Position numbers and translations under genes: made by a program
Part shown: in pieces, positions 7,935 to 16,578 of the stretch
How the letters are laid out: every line of letters begins with the position of its first letter
Position numbering within the stretch: the first letter of the stretch is position 1
Assembly (NCBI RefSeq): GCF_014266025.1
Contig: NZ_JACMYC010000001.1
Location: 1-64,000 of the forward strand
Direction: 5' to 3'
From: Nocardioides deserti
GTDB lineage: Bacteria > Actinomycetota > Actinomycetes > Propionibacteriales > Nocardioidaceae
Length of the DNA: 64,000 nucleotides
Notes under the pieces: model-generated
Database searches by the model: none
Seen by the model: the letters and a program-made list of their open reading frames with translations, nothing else
Told to the model about the DNA's origin: nothing

Positions 7935-8939
7935 ATGGAGATTCGCAACCTCGGAGCGAGCGGCCTGAAGATCTCGGCCATCTCGTACGGCAACTGGCTC
8001 ACCCACGGCTCCCAGGTCGAGGAGGACGCCGCGCTCGCCTGCGTGCGGCAGGCCCTCGACGAGGGCATCACCACCTTCGACACCGCCGACGTCTACGCCA
8101 ACACCGCGGCCGAGACGGTCCTCGGCAAGGCGCTGGCCGGCGAGCGGCGCGAGGGCCTGGAGATCTTCACCAAGGTCTACTGGCCCACCGGCCCCGGCAA
8201 GCACAACGACCACGGCCTGTCCCGCAAGCACATCATGGAGTCGATCGACGGGTCGCTGAAGCGGCTAGGCACCGACTACGTCGACCTCTACCAGGCCCAC
8301 CGCTACGACTACGAGACCCCGCTCGAGGAGACGATGGAGGCCTTCGCCGACGTCGTCCGCTCGGGCAAGGCGCTCTACATCGGCGTCTCGGAGTGGCGCG
8401 CCGAGGAGATCCGCGCTGCCCACGCGCTGGCCCGCGAGCTGCGGATCCCGCTGGTCTCCAGCCAGCCGCAGTACTCCATGCTCTGGCGCGTCATCGAGGC
8501 CGAGGTCGTCCCGACCTGCGAGGAGCTCGGCATCGGGCAGATCGTCTGGTCGCCGATCGCGCAGGGCGTGCTCACCGGGAAGTACCAGCCCGGCCAGGCC
8601 CCGCCGGAGGGCTCCCGCGCGACCGACACCAAGGGCGGGGCCGACATGATCGGCCGCTGGATGCAGGACGACGTGCTCACCCGCGTCCAGCAGCTGCGCC
8701 CGATCGCCGAGGACGCCGGGCTGTCGATGTCGCAGCTCGCGATCGCCTGGGTGCTCCAGAACGACAACGTCTCCTCCGCGATCATCGGCGCCAGCCGGCC
8801 CGAGCAGGTCACCGAGAACGTCAAGGCCGCCGGGGTGTCCCTCGACGACGCCGTCCTCAAGGCGATCGACGAGGTGCTGGACCCGGTCGTGGAGCGGGAC
8901 CCGGCGAAGACCCAGTCGCCTCCGCGCCGCCCGTCCTGA
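7935..8939 (+). CDS. Aldo/keto reductase, Kv-beta (voltage-gated channel beta-subunit) type
   Basis: 334 aa. The catalytic tetrad Asp-Tyr-Lys-His is visible: FDTADVY, IFTKVYW and LYQAHRYD. The C-terminal NADP(H)-binding region includes SPIAQGVLTGKY and IIGASRPEQ. Closest in character to the AKR6/YghZ-like group. Substrate unknown. Its last 83 bases overlap the 3' end of a convergent transporter gene. Confidence 0.9.
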   Translation: MEIRNLGASGLKISAISYGNWLTHGSQVEEDAALACVRQALDEGITTFDTADVYANTAAETVLGKALAGERREGLEIFTKVYWPTGPGKHNDHGLSRKHIMESIDGSLKRLGTDYVDLYQAHRYDYETPLEETMEAFADVVRSGKALYIGVSEWRAEEIRAAHALARELRIPLVSSQPQYSMLWRVIEAEVVPTCEELGIGQIVWSPIAQGVLTGKYQPGQAPPEGSRATDTKGGADMIGRWMQDDVLTRVQQLRPIAEDAGLSMSQLAIAWVLQNDNVSSAIIGASRPEQVTENVKAAGVSLDDAVLKAIDEVLDPVVERDPAKTQSPPRRPS

Positions 8940-9768
8940 CCACCGCACCACGCTCCGCACGGCGGGGCGCCGCGAGCCACGCGGCCCCCGCCGTCGCGAG
9001 CACCAGCCCGGCGACGACCGCAGCGCCCCAGCCGTCGCGGACCCCGTCGCCGAGCAGGAGCACGCCGACGAGCGCCGGCACGAACGTCTGGCCCACGATC
9101 ATCGGCGCGGTCGTGGCCGCCACCTGGTCGGAGTGCAGGCCGAGGCTGTAGAGCCAGAACGCGACCAGGCTGTACGCCGGCACGGCCAGCGCCGCCGCCA
9201 GCACCGCGAGGTCGAGCGGGGTGCCGATCCCGCGCACCGTGACCGCGGACCCGGCGTACCCCAGCCCGGCCAGGGTGCCCAGGACGCCGCCGGCCAGCGC
9301 GCCACGACCGAGCCGGCGGCCGACCAGCGCCAGCAGGGCCAGCGCGACGACGCCGGACCAGACCAGGGCGACGAAGGCCCCGGAGGTGACCAGGCCGCCG
9401 GGCTCGCCCGAGCCGACGCCGAGCAGCACCAGGCCGGCGGTCACCACGGTCACCGCGCCCCAGCCGGCGGGGCCCAGCCGCTCGCCGACCAGCGTCGACG
9501 CCACCGCGGTCACCGGGAACGACATCGCGGTGACGGCCTGCGCGAGGTAGAGCGGCAGCAGCCAGATCGCCACCGCGTGCAGCACAAAGCCGACGAGGTA
9601 CGCCGCCACGACCCCCATCGTCCACGGGTCGCGCACGGCGAACCGGACGAAGTCGAGCAGGTCGTCGGGGCGCTCCGCCCGGCGACGTACGCCGGAGGCC
9701 TGGGCGACCGCGCCGAGGCCGAACAGCAGCGCCCCGGCCAGGCCGGCGACCAGCCCGAGCCAGCTCAT
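8857..9768 (-). CDS. DMT/EamA-like multidrug or metabolite transporter
   Basis: 303 aa with about nine hydrophobic segments arranged as two repeated halves, as in drug/metabolite transporters (MSWLGLVAGLAGALLFGLGAVAQ... PVTAVASTLVGERL). The last ~30 residues are a Pro/Gly-rich tail (GPAPRPGPAPRRSP) encoded entirely inside the region overlapping the convergent reductase gene. The tail is likely a by-product of that overlap. Substrate unknown. Confidence 0.8.
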   Translation of the reverse strand: MSWLGLVAGLAGALLFGLGAVAQASGVRRRAERPDDLLDFVRFAVRDPWTMGVVAAYLVGFVLHAVAIWLLPLYLAQAVTAMSFPVTAVASTLVGERLGPAGWGAVTVVTAGLVLLGVGSGEPGGLVTSGAFVALVWSGVVALALLALVGRRLGRGALAGGVLGTLAGLGYAGSAVTVRGIGTPLDLAVLAAALAVPAYSLVAFWLYSLGLHSDQVAATTAPMIVGQTFVPALVGVLLLGDGVRDGWGAAVVAGLVLATAGAAWLAAPRRAERGAVVRTGGAEATGSSPGPAPRPGPAPRRSP

Positions 9769-9797
9769 CCGGGGGTCACCGGTGGGTCACCGGGGAC

Positions 9798-10394
9798 TCA
9801 TCGGTACTGCTCGGGGAGCTCCTGGCCGATCTTCACCTGGGCCTTGGGCAGCCGCATGAACTTCATCTGCATCGCGCGGGTCACGGCGTAGTACGTCGTG
9901 CCCTTGGTGCTCTCCTCGGGGAAGCGGCGCGCGAGCTCGCGGCGCAGCCGGAACCGCAGGAACACCATGTCGAGCACGACCAGCAGCACCGTGCCGAAGA
10001 GGATCGAGTTGCCGATGCCGGCGAGGCGCTGGTTGCCGGAGTAGCCGAGCACCATCGTCACGATCAGCAGCGGGATCATCAGCTCGATGATCGAGAAGCG
10101 GGTGTCGACGAAGTCGCGGACGAAGCGCCGCACCGGGCCGCGGTCGCGCGGGAGGTAGTAGCGCTCGTCGCCGGCCTTCATCGCCGCGCGGACCTGCTGG
10201 CTGGACTCCGCCCGCGCCTTGCGCTGGGCGCGGGCCATCTCCTTGCGGGTGCGTGGGACCTTCGCCCGGGCACGCGCGGCAGCCTCCGCCTCCTTGCGGG
10301 TGGGCGTGGGGCGGCCCTTGCCGCCGACCTTGGTCGGCACGGGCTCGGGGGAGACGACGGTCTCGGGCTTGCTGCGACGGAACACGGTGGACAC
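9798..10394 (-). CDS. DUF3043 membrane protein
   Basis: 198 aa from GTG 10394, with AAAGG as a Shine-Dalgarno six bases upstream. A very basic Lys/Arg/Ala-rich N-terminal half (residues 1-70) leads to DERYYLPRDRGPVRRFVRDFVDTR, which is characteristic of the actinobacterial DUF3043 family, and then two or three membrane helices. Function unknown. Divergent from pspA across 127 bp. Confidence 0.85.
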   Translation of the reverse strand: MSTVFRRSKPETVVSPEPVPTKVGGKGRPTPTRKEAEAAARARAKVPRTRKEMARAQRKARAESSQQVRAAMKAGDERYYLPRDRGPVRRFVRDFVDTRFSIIELMIPLLIVTMVLGYSGNQRLAGIGNSILFGTVLLVVLDMVFLRFRLRRELARRFPEESTKGTTYYAVTRAMQMKFMRLPKAQVKIGQELPEQYR

Positions 10395-10475
10395 GGGGGC
10401 CTTTGCGTACGACGGACGGGCAGGCCCAGCCTACCGGCGTCCCGCCTGGCCTCGCGGCCGGTTGCCGTCGAGCCG

Positions 10476-10481
10476 TAGGGT
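10476..10481 (+). promoter_or_regulatory. Candidate -10 of the pspA operon
   Basis: TAGGGT lies about 40 bp upstream of pspA, leaving a leader that contains the Shine-Dalgarno GAAAGG (10507-10512). No -35 consensus is evident. Confidence 0.35.
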
Positions 10482-10521
10482 GAGGGACACACTGCAGGTC
10501 GTCCCCGAAAGGCCGAACCCG

Positions 10522-11310
10522 ATGAGCTTGATGAAGCGCCTGAGCATGATCTTCCGCTCGAAGGCGAACACCGCCCTCGACCGCGCCGAGGACCCCCGCG
10601 AGACCCTGGACTACAGCTACCAGCGCCAGCTCGACCTGCTGTCCAAGGTCCGCCGCGGCGTGGCCGACGTCGCCACGAGCCGCAAGCGGGTCGAGCTCCA
10701 GGTCAACCAGCTCGAGCAGCAGGCCGCGAAGCTCCAGGGCCAGGCGCAGAAGGCCCTCGACATGGGCCGCGAGGACCTCGCCCGCGAGGCGCTGACCCGC
10801 AAGTCCGCGCTGTCCGGCCAGATCAACGACCTCAAGGCGCAGCACGCCCAGCTCCAGGGCGAGGAGGAGAAGCTGACCCTCGCCCAGCAGCGGCTCCAGG
10901 CGAAGGTGGAGTCCTTCCGCACCCGCAAGGAGACGATCAAGGCGACGTACACCGCCGCCGAGGCCCAGACGCGCATCGGCGAGGCGATGTCGGGCATCGG
11001 CGAGGAGATGGGTGACGTCGGCCTGGCGATCCAGCGCGCCGAGGACAAGACCGCGAACATGCAGGCCCGCGCCGGCGCCATCGACGAACTCATCGCCTCG
11101 GGTGCGCTCGACGACGCCAGCTCGCTGAACCGCGGCGACGACATCAGCCGCGAGCTCGAGGCGATGAGCTCGCAGTCCGACGTCGAGGCCGAGCTCGCCA
11201 AGCTCAAGGGGCTCTCCGCGCCGTCGCAGCCGCAGGCGCTCGAGGGCGGCGACATCCTCGCCGCCGAGCCGGAGAAGACCGCCGAGCCCGGCAGCGAGGG
11301 CACCCGATGA
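10522..11310 (+). CDS. pspA: PspA/IM30 (ESCRT-III-like) membrane stress protein
   Basis: 262 aa, almost wholly alpha-helical coiled coil after the amphipathic N-terminus MSLMKRLSMIFRSKANTALDRAEDPRETLDYSYQ. That segment is the PspA/IM30 signature, which binds membranes and oligomerises to protect envelope integrity. The C-terminal ~40 residues are an acidic/Pro linker. ATG 10522 has GAAAGG upstream. First gene of a four-gene coupled operon with pspAA, htpX and pspAB. Confidence 0.93.
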   Translation: MSLMKRLSMIFRSKANTALDRAEDPRETLDYSYQRQLDLLSKVRRGVADVATSRKRVELQVNQLEQQAAKLQGQAQKALDMGREDLAREALTRKSALSGQINDLKAQHAQLQGEEEKLTLAQQRLQAKVESFRTRKETIKATYTAAEAQTRIGEAMSGIGEEMGDVGLAIQRAEDKTANMQARAGAIDELIASGALDDASSLNRGDDISRELEAMSSQSDVEAELAKLKGLSAPSQPQALEGGDILAAEPEKTAEPGSEGTR

Positions 11311-11585
11311 TCGTTCGCATCCTCGGCGAGGGCCAGCTCGACGTCCCCGACAGCGCCCTGGACCGGCTCAACGAGCTCGACGCGGCCGTCGAGGCGGCGG
11401 TCGAGTCCTCCGACGAGGCCGCCTTCGCGACCGCGCTGACCGCGCTGCTCGAGGGGGTCCGTGAGGTCGGCGCCGCGCACCCCGCCGACGCGCTGGACGA
11501 GTCGGACATGATCCTGCCGCCCGCGGACGCCACCATCGACGAGGTGCGGGCCATGCTCGGCGACGACGGGCTGATCCCCGGCTGA
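11307..11585 (+). CDS. pspAA: PspA-associated protein PspAA
   Basis: 92 aa (MIVRILGEGQLDVPDSALDRLNELDAAVE). A small acidic protein always found beside actinobacterial PspA. It overlaps pspA (ATGA) and htpX (TGATG), so the module is translationally coupled. Biochemical role unknown; it is presumed to act with PspA at the membrane. Confidence 0.85.
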   Translation: MIVRILGEGQLDVPDSALDRLNELDAAVEAAVESSDEAAFATALTALLEGVREVGAAHPADALDESDMILPPADATIDEVRAMLGDDGLIPG

Positions 11586-12511
11586 TGGCACGCACTCGGT
11601 TCGTCCCGGACCGCGGGCTGACCACGCGGATGACGCTGGTCATGCTCCTGCTGGGGGCGCTCTTCGTCGCACTCATCGGCGCCCTGATGGGCATCTTCGC
11701 CCAGTACGGCGGGCCCGGATTCGCGGTGCTCATCGGGATCGGCGGCCTCGGCGTCGTCTGGTACCAGTGGTGGTCCTCCGACAAGGTCGCGATGCGCGCG
11801 ATGCGAGCCCGCGAGGTGACGCCGGAGGAGGCGCCCGAGCTGCACGGCATGATCGACCGGCTCTGCGCCCTCGCCGACATGCCCAAGCCGCGCGTGGGCG
11901 TCGCCGACATGGCGATCCCGAACGCGTTCGCCACCGGCCGCTCGCCGGACCGCTCGGTCGTCTGCGTGACCACCGGCATCCTCGGCACCCTCACTGCCGA
12001 GGAGCTCGAGGGCGTCCTCGCCCACGAGCTCTCCCACGTCGCGCACCGCGACGTGCTGGTGATGACAGTGGCCTCCTCCGCCGGCATCGTGGCGGGCATG
12101 CTCGCCTCGGGCTCGCGGTACGGCGCGTTCCTCGGCGGCAACCGGCGCGACAACAACAACGCGCTGCCGCTCTGGCTGGTCGTGATGCTGGTCAGCCTGG
12201 TCACCTACGCGATCAGCTTCGTGCTGCTGAAGGTGCTCTCGCGCTACCGCGAGCTGGCGGCCGACCGGGCCGGTGCCTACCTGACCATGCAGCCCCAGGC
12301 GCTCGCCTCCGCGCTGCAGAAGATCACCGGCGAGATGAACGCGATCCCGGACCGCGACCTGCGCGCCTCGAAGTCGATGAACGCCTTCTTCATCGCCCCG
12401 GCGATCAAGGGCGTCTCGCTGCGCACGCTGACCTCGACCCACCCGTCCCTGGAGCAGCGCCTCGAACAGCTCGCGCGGATCCAGGCCGAGCTCGGCCGAC
12501 CGGGCGCCTGA
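11585..12511 (+). CDS. htpX: HtpX-like M48 zinc metalloprotease
   Basis: 308 aa. Two N-terminal membrane helices, then a cytosolic M48 peptidase domain with the zinc motif HELSH (HExxH) and the third ligand in SRYRELAADRAG. Another hydrophobic pair follows the HELSH motif. It probably degrades damaged membrane proteins as part of the PspA stress module. The ATG shares a base with the pspAA stop. Confidence 0.93.
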   Translation: MARTRFVPDRGLTTRMTLVMLLLGALFVALIGALMGIFAQYGGPGFAVLIGIGGLGVVWYQWWSSDKVAMRAMRAREVTPEEAPELHGMIDRLCALADMPKPRVGVADMAIPNAFATGRSPDRSVVCVTTGILGTLTAEELEGVLAHELSHVAHRDVLVMTVASSAGIVAGMLASGSRYGAFLGGNRRDNNNALPLWLVVMLVSLVTYAISFVLLKVLSRYRELAADRAGAYLTMQPQALASALQKITGEMNAIPDRDLRASKSMNAFFIAPAIKGVSLRTLTSTHPSLEQRLEQLARIQAELGRPGA

Positions 12512-13089
12512 TGGGGTTCCTCGACTCGATCCTCGGTCGCTCCAAGCCGAAGCAGGCCAACCTCGACGCGCTGTTCCTCGTGCCGAGCGCCGCGATCACG
12601 CTGCAGACGACGATGGGCCTGACGCCGACCGGCGACGGCTCGGTCTGCTACCGCGCCGCCGCCGGAGCCGGGTTCTCCCAGACGCAGGGCGACGTGCTCG
12701 AGCTGCTGCGGGACGCCGCCGACGCGCCGGAGGTCGAGGTCAGCAGCGACTCCTTCGGCTTCACCTGGCTCCAGGTCCACCGCGACGCGACCGACACGAG
12801 CGGGCTCTGCACCGACCTGCACGCGGTCAACACCGGCCTCGAGGCCGAGGGGTTCGGGCCGGCGCTGCTGTGCTCGCTCGTGCCCTTCACCGATCCGAGC
12901 GGCCGCCGCGTCGGGCTGGTCTACCTCTACAAGCAGGGCACGTTCTACCCGTTCGCGCCCCAGCCCGGCGGCGCGCAACAGCGCGACAACCTGCTGGAGA
13001 TCCAGGTCCGCGACGCGCTGGCCGCCGAGCTCCCGGTCGAGCGCGAGATGTCGCGCTGGCTGGCGATCTGGGGCGCCCCCGGCCTGTGA
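12511..13089 (+). CDS. pspAB: PspA-associated protein PspAB
   Basis: 192 aa (MGFLDSILGRSKPKQANLDALFLVPSAAITLQ). Matches the PspAB family seen with actinobacterial PspA and HtpX. Soluble, with no membrane segment. Coupled to htpX by TGATG. Function unknown beyond its constant association with the envelope-stress module. Confidence 0.85.
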   Translation: MGFLDSILGRSKPKQANLDALFLVPSAAITLQTTMGLTPTGDGSVCYRAAAGAGFSQTQGDVLELLRDAADAPEVEVSSDSFGFTWLQVHRDATDTSGLCTDLHAVNTGLEAEGFGPALLCSLVPFTDPSGRRVGLVYLYKQGTFYPFAPQPGGAQQRDNLLEIQVRDALAAELPVEREMSRWLAIWGAPGL

Positions 13090-13107
13090 CCCCCTGACCG
13101 GGGAGAC

Positions 13108-13121
13108 ACGGCGTACGCCGT
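13108..13121. promoter_or_regulatory. 14-bp perfect palindrome between pspAB and the GAF kinase
   Basis: ACGGCGTACGCCGT is a perfect palindrome 19 bp past the pspAB stop and 95 bp before the kinase start. It is too compact for a terminator loop and may be a protein-binding site. It also fits the general excess of GTAC-centred words in this genome. Confidence 0.35.
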
Positions 13122-13215
13122 CACCTCGGCCCGTGGTCGGTCGTTGCCCCGGCGACGGCCGGTCCGGGAGCAGCGCCGTACGATCCCCCCACACCCACGA
13201 ACGGAGAGCCGCGCG

Positions 13216-14433
13216 GTGAGCGTCACCCACGAGACCGACGAGGTCCGCGTCGCCCAGATCGGCGAGTACCAGGTCATCACCCGGCCACCCCGCAGCGACC
13301 TGGTGGCGCTCGTCGAGATCGCCGCGCAGGTCGCGCAGGTGCCCCTCGCGACCATCAACCTGATCACCGACACCCACCAGCACCAGATCGCCGCCGCGGG
13401 GTTCGAGGCCGCGGTCTGCACCCGTGAGGACTCGATGTGCAACGTGGTGCTGCACGAGCCGGCGCCGGTGATCCTGGAGGACGCCAGCAAGGACCCCCGG
13501 TTCGCCGACAACCCGTTCGTCACCGGCGAGATCGGGAAGGTGCGGTTCTACGCGACCCACCAGCTGCGCACCCCCCAGGGCGTCGTCATCGGCACCCTGT
13601 GCGTCTTCGACACCGTGCCGCGGACCATCACCGACGAGCAGGAGCACGCGCTCCAGTCGCTCGCCGAGCGCGTTGTCGACCTGCTCGAGCTCGAGCTGCG
13701 CACCCGTGAGCTCAGCGCCTCGGTGCAGCGGCTCGAGGAGGTCCAGACCGAGCTGCGCCGCTCCAACGAGCAGCTGGGCGCCTTCGCCGGCCAGGTCAGC
13801 CACGACCTGCGCAACCCGCTCACTGCGGTCACGATGGCGCTGCGGATGCTCTCCGACGAGATCGCCGACGGCGAGGAGGAGCGCGAGCCCGGGTTGCAGT
13901 ACCTCCTCGCCCGCGCCATCAGCGGCGCCGGCCGGATGCAGTCGCTCATCGACGACCTGCTCGCCTTCGCCCGGCTCGGCGGCGAGCTCCAGCGGCGCCC
14001 GGTCGACCTCGGCGCCACCATGCGCGACGTGGCCGAGGACCTGATGACCGCGCTGGCGGGCGCGACGCTGGTCGTCGACCCGCTGCCCGTGGTCACCGGC
14101 GACCCCGTGCAGCTGCGGGCGGTGCTGCAGAACCTCGTCGCCAACGCCGCGAAGTTCGCCCGGCCGGGGGAGAAGGCGCACATCACCGTCTGCGCGCACC
14201 AGCGCGCCCGCACGTGGCGGATCGAGGTCGTCGACCGCGGCATCGGCGTCCCGGCCGAGCAGCGCAGCCGGGTCTTCCAGCCGCTGGCCCGGGTCGACGA
14301 GTCGGTCGAGGGCTCCGGCATCGGCCTGACGACCTGCCGCCGCATCGTCGAGGCGCACGGCGGCCGGATCGGCCTCGACGAGTCGCCGTACGGCGGCACC
14401 ACCGCGTGGTTCGAGCTCCCGGCCGCTGGTTGA
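13216..14433 (+). CDS. GAF-domain sensor histidine kinase
   Basis: 405 aa from GTG 13216, with CGGAGAG as ribosome-binding site. Residues ~20-165 form a GAF sensor domain (ATINLITDTHQHQIAA...EDSMCNVVLHEPAPVILEDASKDPRF). A coiled-coil linker and HisKA H-box follow (GQVSHDLRNPLTAV, the phosphorylated His), then an HATPase_c domain with NLVANAAKFA, DRGIGVP and GSGIGLTTC. No membrane segment, so it is a cytosolic sensor. No partner regulator lies beside it, making it an orphan kinase. Confidence 0.92.
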   Translation: MSVTHETDEVRVAQIGEYQVITRPPRSDLVALVEIAAQVAQVPLATINLITDTHQHQIAAAGFEAAVCTREDSMCNVVLHEPAPVILEDASKDPRFADNPFVTGEIGKVRFYATHQLRTPQGVVIGTLCVFDTVPRTITDEQEHALQSLAERVVDLLELELRTRELSASVQRLEEVQTELRRSNEQLGAFAGQVSHDLRNPLTAVTMALRMLSDEIADGEEEREPGLQYLLARAISGAGRMQSLIDDLLAFARLGGELQRRPVDLGATMRDVAEDLMTALAGATLVVDPLPVVTGDPVQLRAVLQNLVANAAKFARPGEKAHITVCAHQRARTWRIEVVDRGIGVPAEQRSRVFQPLARVDESVEGSGIGLTTCRRIVEAHGGRIGLDESPYGGTTAWFELPAAG

Positions 14434-14461
14434 GCAGGCGAGCGCCGGCCCGACCAGCGGC
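14422..14461. terminator. Hairpin straddling the kinase stop codon, facing nadA
   Basis: Arms GCCGCTGGT (14422-14430) and ACCAGCGGC (14453-14461), 9 bp perfect, with the kinase TGA (14431-14433) as the first bases of the loop. It ends 9 bp from the convergent nadA stop, so it could end both transcripts. Confidence 0.55.
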
Positions 14462-14469
14462 AGGCTCGG

Positions 14470-15630
14470 TCAGCGGGCGGGGAGGGCGAGCATCCGCTCG
14501 AGGGCGACGAGCGCCCACTTCTCGGTCTCGGGGTCGACGGTGATCTGGTTGGGGACCGTGCCGGCGACGAGGGACTCCATCGCCCAGACGAAGTGGGGCA
14601 GGTCGATCCGGTTCATCGTCGAGCAGTAGCAGACCGTCTTGTCGAGGAAGACGATGTTCTTGTCCGGGTGCGCGTTGGCGAGCCGCTTGACCAGGTTGAG
14701 CTCGGTGCCGATCGCCCAGCTCGAGCCGGCGGGGGCGGCCTGGATGGTCTTGATGATGAACTCGGTCGACCCGACCAGGTCGGCCTTGAGCACGACCTCG
14801 TGCTGGCACTCGGGGTGGACCAGGATGTTGATGCCGGGGATGGTCGCGCGCAGCTCGTCGACGACGGCGGGGGAGAAGCGGCCGTGCACGGAGCAGTGAC
14901 CCTTCCACAGGATCATCTTCGCGTCGCGCAGCTGCTCGGGGGCGAGGCCGCCGTTCGGGCGCAGCGGGTTCCACACGACGCAGTCGTCGAGGGTCAGCCC
15001 CATCTTCTGCACGGCGGTGTTGCGGCCGAGGTGCTGGTCGGGGAAGAAGAGGATCTTGGCGTCCGGCTTCTGGTCGAACGCCCAGCCCAGCGCGACCTCG
15101 GCGTTGCTGGAGGTGCACACCACGCCGCCGTTGCGGCCGCAGAAGGCCTTGATGTCGGCGCTGGAGTTCATGTACGTCACCGGGACGACCGAGTCGACCA
15201 CGCCGGCGTCGGCCAGCGCGTCCCAGGCGTCCTCCACCTGGGCGAGCCGCGCCATGTCGGCCATCGAGCAGCCGGCGGCGAGGTCGGGCAGGATCACCTT
15301 CTGGTCCGCGCCGGTGAGGATGTCGGCGGACTCGGCCATGAAGTGCACGCCGCAGAAGACGATGAACTCCGCCTCCGGGCGGGCCGCCGCGTCGCGCGCG
15401 AGCTTGAAGGAGTCGCCGGTGACGTCGGCGAAGGCGATGACCTCGTCGCGCTGGTAGTGGTGGCCGAGCACGAACACCCGGTCGCCGAGCGCCTCCTTCG
15501 CGGCGCGGGCGCGCGCCACCAGGTCCGGGTCGGAGGGCGCGGGCAGGTCGCCCGGGCACTCGACGCCCCGCTCGGAGGTGCGGTCCACGCCACGGCCGAG
15601 GGGGAGGAGGGGGAGGTCGACGGTCGTCAT
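14470..15630 (-). CDS. nadA: Quinolinate synthase
   Basis: 386 aa 4Fe-4S enzyme of de novo NAD synthesis; condenses iminoaspartate with dihydroxyacetone phosphate. Shows GHHYQRDEVIAFAD, FCGVHFMAESADIL, HPECQHEV and CYCSTMNRIDLPH, containing the three cluster cysteines. Length fits the long actinobacterial form. A -10 box TAGGAT (15643 to 15638) lies 7 nt before ATG 15630, suggesting a leaderless transcript. nadB and nadC are not in the window. Confidence 0.96.
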   Translation of the reverse strand: MTTVDLPLLPLGRGVDRTSERGVECPGDLPAPSDPDLVARARAAKEALGDRVFVLGHHYQRDEVIAFADVTGDSFKLARDAAARPEAEFIVFCGVHFMAESADILTGADQKVILPDLAAGCSMADMARLAQVEDAWDALADAGVVDSVVPVTYMNSSADIKAFCGRNGGVVCTSSNAEVALGWAFDQKPDAKILFFPDQHLGRNTAVQKMGLTLDDCVVWNPLRPNGGLAPEQLRDAKMILWKGHCSVHGRFSPAVVDELRATIPGINILVHPECQHEVVLKADLVGSTEFIIKTIQAAPAGSSWAIGTELNLVKRLANAHPDKNIVFLDKTVCYCSTMNRIDLPHFVWAMESLVAGTVPNQITVDPETEKWALVALERMLALPAR

Positions 15631-15664
15631 GGCTCGGATCCTATTCGCGGCCGCCGACCTGCGC

Positions 15665-16546
15665 TCACAGGAGCGTGCCGGAGTGGACGTACGGCGCCGG
15701 CGGCTTCATCCCGCGCAGGGCGAGGTAGTCCTCCTGGTGCAGCTCGAGGCCGGCGGCCATCCCGACGTCGATCGCCCACTGGTTGGCGCCGGTGAGGTGC
15801 GCGACGGTGACGCTGTCGGTCGTGTCGGCGAGGGCTGCCCACAGCAGCCGGGTCGCGGTGCGCCGGTCGGAGGCCGCGAGCAGCACGGGCCGCCCGTCCG
15901 CGGCCACGTAGACGTACCCCCGACCGGTCGAGGTGTCGGAGACCAGCAGCTGCGAGGTGCGCAGCAACAGGTGGTGGTCGGGTCCGTGGCCGGCGCCGCG
16001 CGCCAGGCGGTCGAGGCTGTCCATCAGGTCGACGTCGCCGGCGGAGCCGTCGCGGACCTTCTCGACCACGGGGATGGCGCTGCGGTCGACGGTTCCGGTC
16101 ATCCGCATCTGCGGGTGCAGCTCGAAGCCCGCCCGGTGGTAGGTCCGCACCGCCCGTGGGTCGGTCGAGGCGGAGAGCATGCCGCGCAGGCACGCGCGAC
16201 CGTGGTCGAGCGCAGCGGCGAGGAGCGGCTTGCCGATGCCCTGCCCCTGGCGGTCCGGCAGGACGGCGTACGTCGCCAGGCACCACAGCGTCTCGCGGCG
16301 CAGCGAGGTGGCGACGCCGACGACGCCGGTGTGGTCCTCGGCGACCCAGCAGCCGCCCGGGTCGGTGCGCACGAGGTGCCGCGTGGTCTCGAGCCAGCCC
16401 GCGCGGTGCTCGGGCGTGCGGCCGGTGGGCTCGGGGTCGCCGACCCTGCGGGAACGACGGTCCACCCCGAGGAACGCCGCGTCGCTCACGCGCTCGGCCG
16501 CCTCGGCGTCGTCCTCGGTCATCGGCCGGATGATCAGGTCCTCCAC
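15665..16546 (-). CDS. Two-domain GNAT acetyltransferase
   Basis: 293 aa from GTG 16546. The first GNAT domain (residues ~5-150) has LPDRQGQGIGKPLLAAAL as acetyl-CoA loop and RTYHRAGFEL. The second half resembles a degenerate GNAT fold (YVYVAADGRPVLLAAS...). Substrate unknown. A -10 box TAGGGT lies 7 nt before the GTG. It ends 34 bp upstream of nadA on the same strand and is divergent from glycerate kinase. Confidence 0.82.
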   Translation of the reverse strand: MEDLIIRPMTEDDAEAAERVSDAAFLGVDRRSRRVGDPEPTGRTPEHRAGWLETTRHLVRTDPGGCWVAEDHTGVVGVATSLRRETLWCLATYAVLPDRQGQGIGKPLLAAALDHGRACLRGMLSASTDPRAVRTYHRAGFELHPQMRMTGTVDRSAIPVVEKVRDGSAGDVDLMDSLDRLARGAGHGPDHHLLLRTSQLLVSDTSTGRGYVYVAADGRPVLLAASDRRTATRLLWAALADTTDSVTVAHLTGANQWAIDVGMAAGLELHQEDYLALRGMKPPAPYVHSGTLL

Positions 16547-16550
16547 GCTG

Positions 16551-16565
16551 CCGACCCTAGGTCGG
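16551..16565. promoter_or_regulatory. Dyad overlapping divergent promoters of the GNAT and glycerate kinase genes
   Basis: CCGACC-CTA-GGTCGG (16551-16565), 6-bp arms with a 3-bp centre. The -10 box of the - strand gene (TAGGGT, 16559 to 16554) lies inside it. A bound protein would cover both divergent start regions. Confidence 0.45.
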
Positions 16566-16578
16566 GGAGGATGGGCGC

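Noticed and set aside
13108..13121. Palindrome after pspAB as a rho-independent terminator
   Set aside because: A 14-bp palindrome without a loop cannot form a good hairpin. It is kept only as a possible binding site or as part of the GTAC excess.
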